A DNA stretch of 7,431 nt from Flavobacteriaceae bacterium UBA3440 (GTDB taxonomy: Bacteria; Bacteroidota; Bacteroidia; Flavobacteriales; Flavobacteriaceae): positions 1 through 7,431 of the forward strand of contig DFSJ01000055.1 of assembly GCA_002378585.1 (NCBI GenBank). Direction: 5' to 3'. This document shows, piece after piece, positions 6,607-7,431 of this stretch. A program made the translations under genes and the position numbers. Position 1 is the first letter of the stretch; each line of letters begins with the position of its first letter. The notes beneath the pieces were generated by a model that was given only the letters and a program-made list of their open reading frames with translations, had not been told where the DNA came from and made no database searches.

Positions 6607-7431
6607 CTAGGAACTACAGGAAAGAGCGGTGTCAGGGGCATCCATCGGTTTGGGAAGGGCCCAACCATAGGGATCTTCAAGTTCGCTGCTCATGGGATCA
6701 GCCAACACCCGCATCAAATCGTGAAACAGATGCCAATCTCCTTGTGTGGCAGCGTGAATCACCCGTTCTAAATGATGGTTTCGGGGAACAAATCTCGGAT
6801 TAACGGATTTCATTACCTGCTGTCGCTGCTGGTCACTAACTCCCCAATAGGCAGCCCGATCCATATAATCACGCCACCAAGCCATCCATTGATCGAGCAC
6901 TGAGGTGGGCCAACGATCCTCGACTAGTTCCTCTGGACGATCGATACCGCTTAATTTTCGGAAAAAATCAGTAAAATCAACTTGAGCGCGCTCCATCCAA
7001 ACCAGTAAACTTCTCACCAAGGCCCGATCTTGATCTGCTCCTAAGGGAAGTCCTAACTTGCGCACAAAGACATCTGACTCTTTTTGGGGCCAAACATCCT
7101 GAGCCCAAGCCAAAATATCTTGAAATCCCTCAGCTTTGCCCACCAACGGGTAGATACCATTGGCGAGTTGCATCAAATTCCAGATAGCTACTTGTCCCTG
7201 TTGACCCTGGCGATATCTACCCTGAGGTCGGTCAGATGTATTTGGTGTCCAGTTAGGGTTGTATTGATCCATAAAACCATAGGGACCATAGTCCAAGGTC
7301 TCCGATAACAGGGACATATTGTCCGTGTTCATCACGCCGTGTACAAAACCGATGCCCTGCCACTGAGCCACTAAATCCAAGGTGCGTTCTGCTACGGTTT
7401 TAAACAGGGACAAATAAGGTTGTTCCTCTTG
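6607..7431 (-). CDS. selO: SelO (YdiU), pseudokinase-fold protein adenylyltransferase (N-terminal half missing)
   Basis: SelO transfers AMP from ATP to Ser, Thr or Tyr residues of proteins and has been linked to redox stress; UMP transfer has been reported for some members. The frame is open to the window edge, so the TTG at 7413-7411 is an internal Leu codon and the gene starts outside. The visible 274 residues correspond to the C-terminal half of a protein of roughly 480-520. Counting from the edge, GFVHGVMNTDNMS (about 28-40) followed by LDYGPYGFMD (46-55) is diagnostic: Asp37 and Asn38 match the catalytic base and metal ligand, and Asp47, ten residues after Asp37, matches the second metal ligand. 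QVAIWNLMQLA follows near 86. The nucleotide-binding Lys, Glu and Arg lie outside the window. The protein ends in Ser-Cys-Ser-Ser, keeping Cys where animal SelO has selenocysteine. It converges on rodA with a 4-nt gap; no functional tie is apparent. Confidence 0.96.
   Translation of the reverse strand, partial: QEEQPYLSLFKTVAERTLDLVAQWQGIGFVHGVMNTDNMSLLSETLDYGPYGFMDQYNPNWTPNTSDRPQGRYRQGQQGQVAIWNLMQLANGIYPLVGKAEGFQDILAWAQDVWPQKESDVFVRKLGLPLGADQDRALVRSLLVWMERAQVDFTDFFRKLSGIDRPEELVEDRWPTSVLDQWMAWWRDYMDRAAYWGVSDQQRQQVMKSVNPRFVPRNHHLERVIHAATQGDWHLFHDLMRVLADPMSSELEDPYGWALPKPMDAPDTALSCSS

Noticed and set aside
6604..6629. CCGCT/AGCGG inverted repeat spanning the end of selO just after rodA
   Set aside because: The stem is 5 bp with a 16-nt loop and no following T-run. 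It lies within selO coding sequence and is likely chance.
6589..6771. Short + strand open frame beginning inside the end of rodA and running over selO
   Set aside because: It is antisense to conserved selO coding sequence, has low-complexity unremarkable content and no start signal.
7411..7413. TTG on the - strand as a possible start of selO
   Set aside because: The frame stays open to the window edge and the conserved N-terminal half of SelO is missing, so this is an internal Leu codon.

Overview
The window holds seven protein-coding genes, five complete and two cut by the edges. It looks like core chromosomal DNA of a member of the Bacteroidota, most likely a flavobacterium-like lineage. 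Three things suggest this: the order purH-mreB-mreC-mreD-mrdA-rodA, which is familiar from that group; the wording of the protein motifs; and the absence of any clear Shine-Dalgarno sequence before the five visible starts. The genus cannot be read from the sequence.

Layout on the + strand: the C-terminal two thirds of purH (1-1077) is followed after 38 nt by mreB (1116-2144). Then come mreC (2163-2951), mreD (2955-3464), mrdA/PBP2 (3461-5329) and rodA (5319-6602). Gaps shrink from 18 nt to 3 nt and then become overlaps of 4 and 11 nt, as expected for a translationally coupled operon. On the - strand, the C-terminal half of selO (6607-7431) runs in from the right edge and converges on rodA with only 4 nt between the two stop codons.

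Function: MreB (cytoplasmic actin-like filament), MreC (periplasmic scaffold), MreD (membrane partner), PBP2 (transpeptidase) and RodA (SEDS glycosyltransferase) form the elongasome that inserts peptidoglycan along the side wall and sets rod shape. PurH performs the last two steps of IMP synthesis. SelO is a pseudokinase-fold protein adenylyltransferase. Neither has a direct mechanistic link to wall synthesis.

All catalytic motifs that fall inside the window are present, and no frame is broken. I see no mobile element, CRISPR array, RNA gene, long repeat or sign of horizontal transfer, and no stretch over 300 nt without a gene. I did not find an undescribed system. The points most worth a second look are a Cys/His cluster in the PBP2 transpeptidase domain, the 4-nt convergent junction, and the preserved Cys-Ser-Ser tail of SelO.
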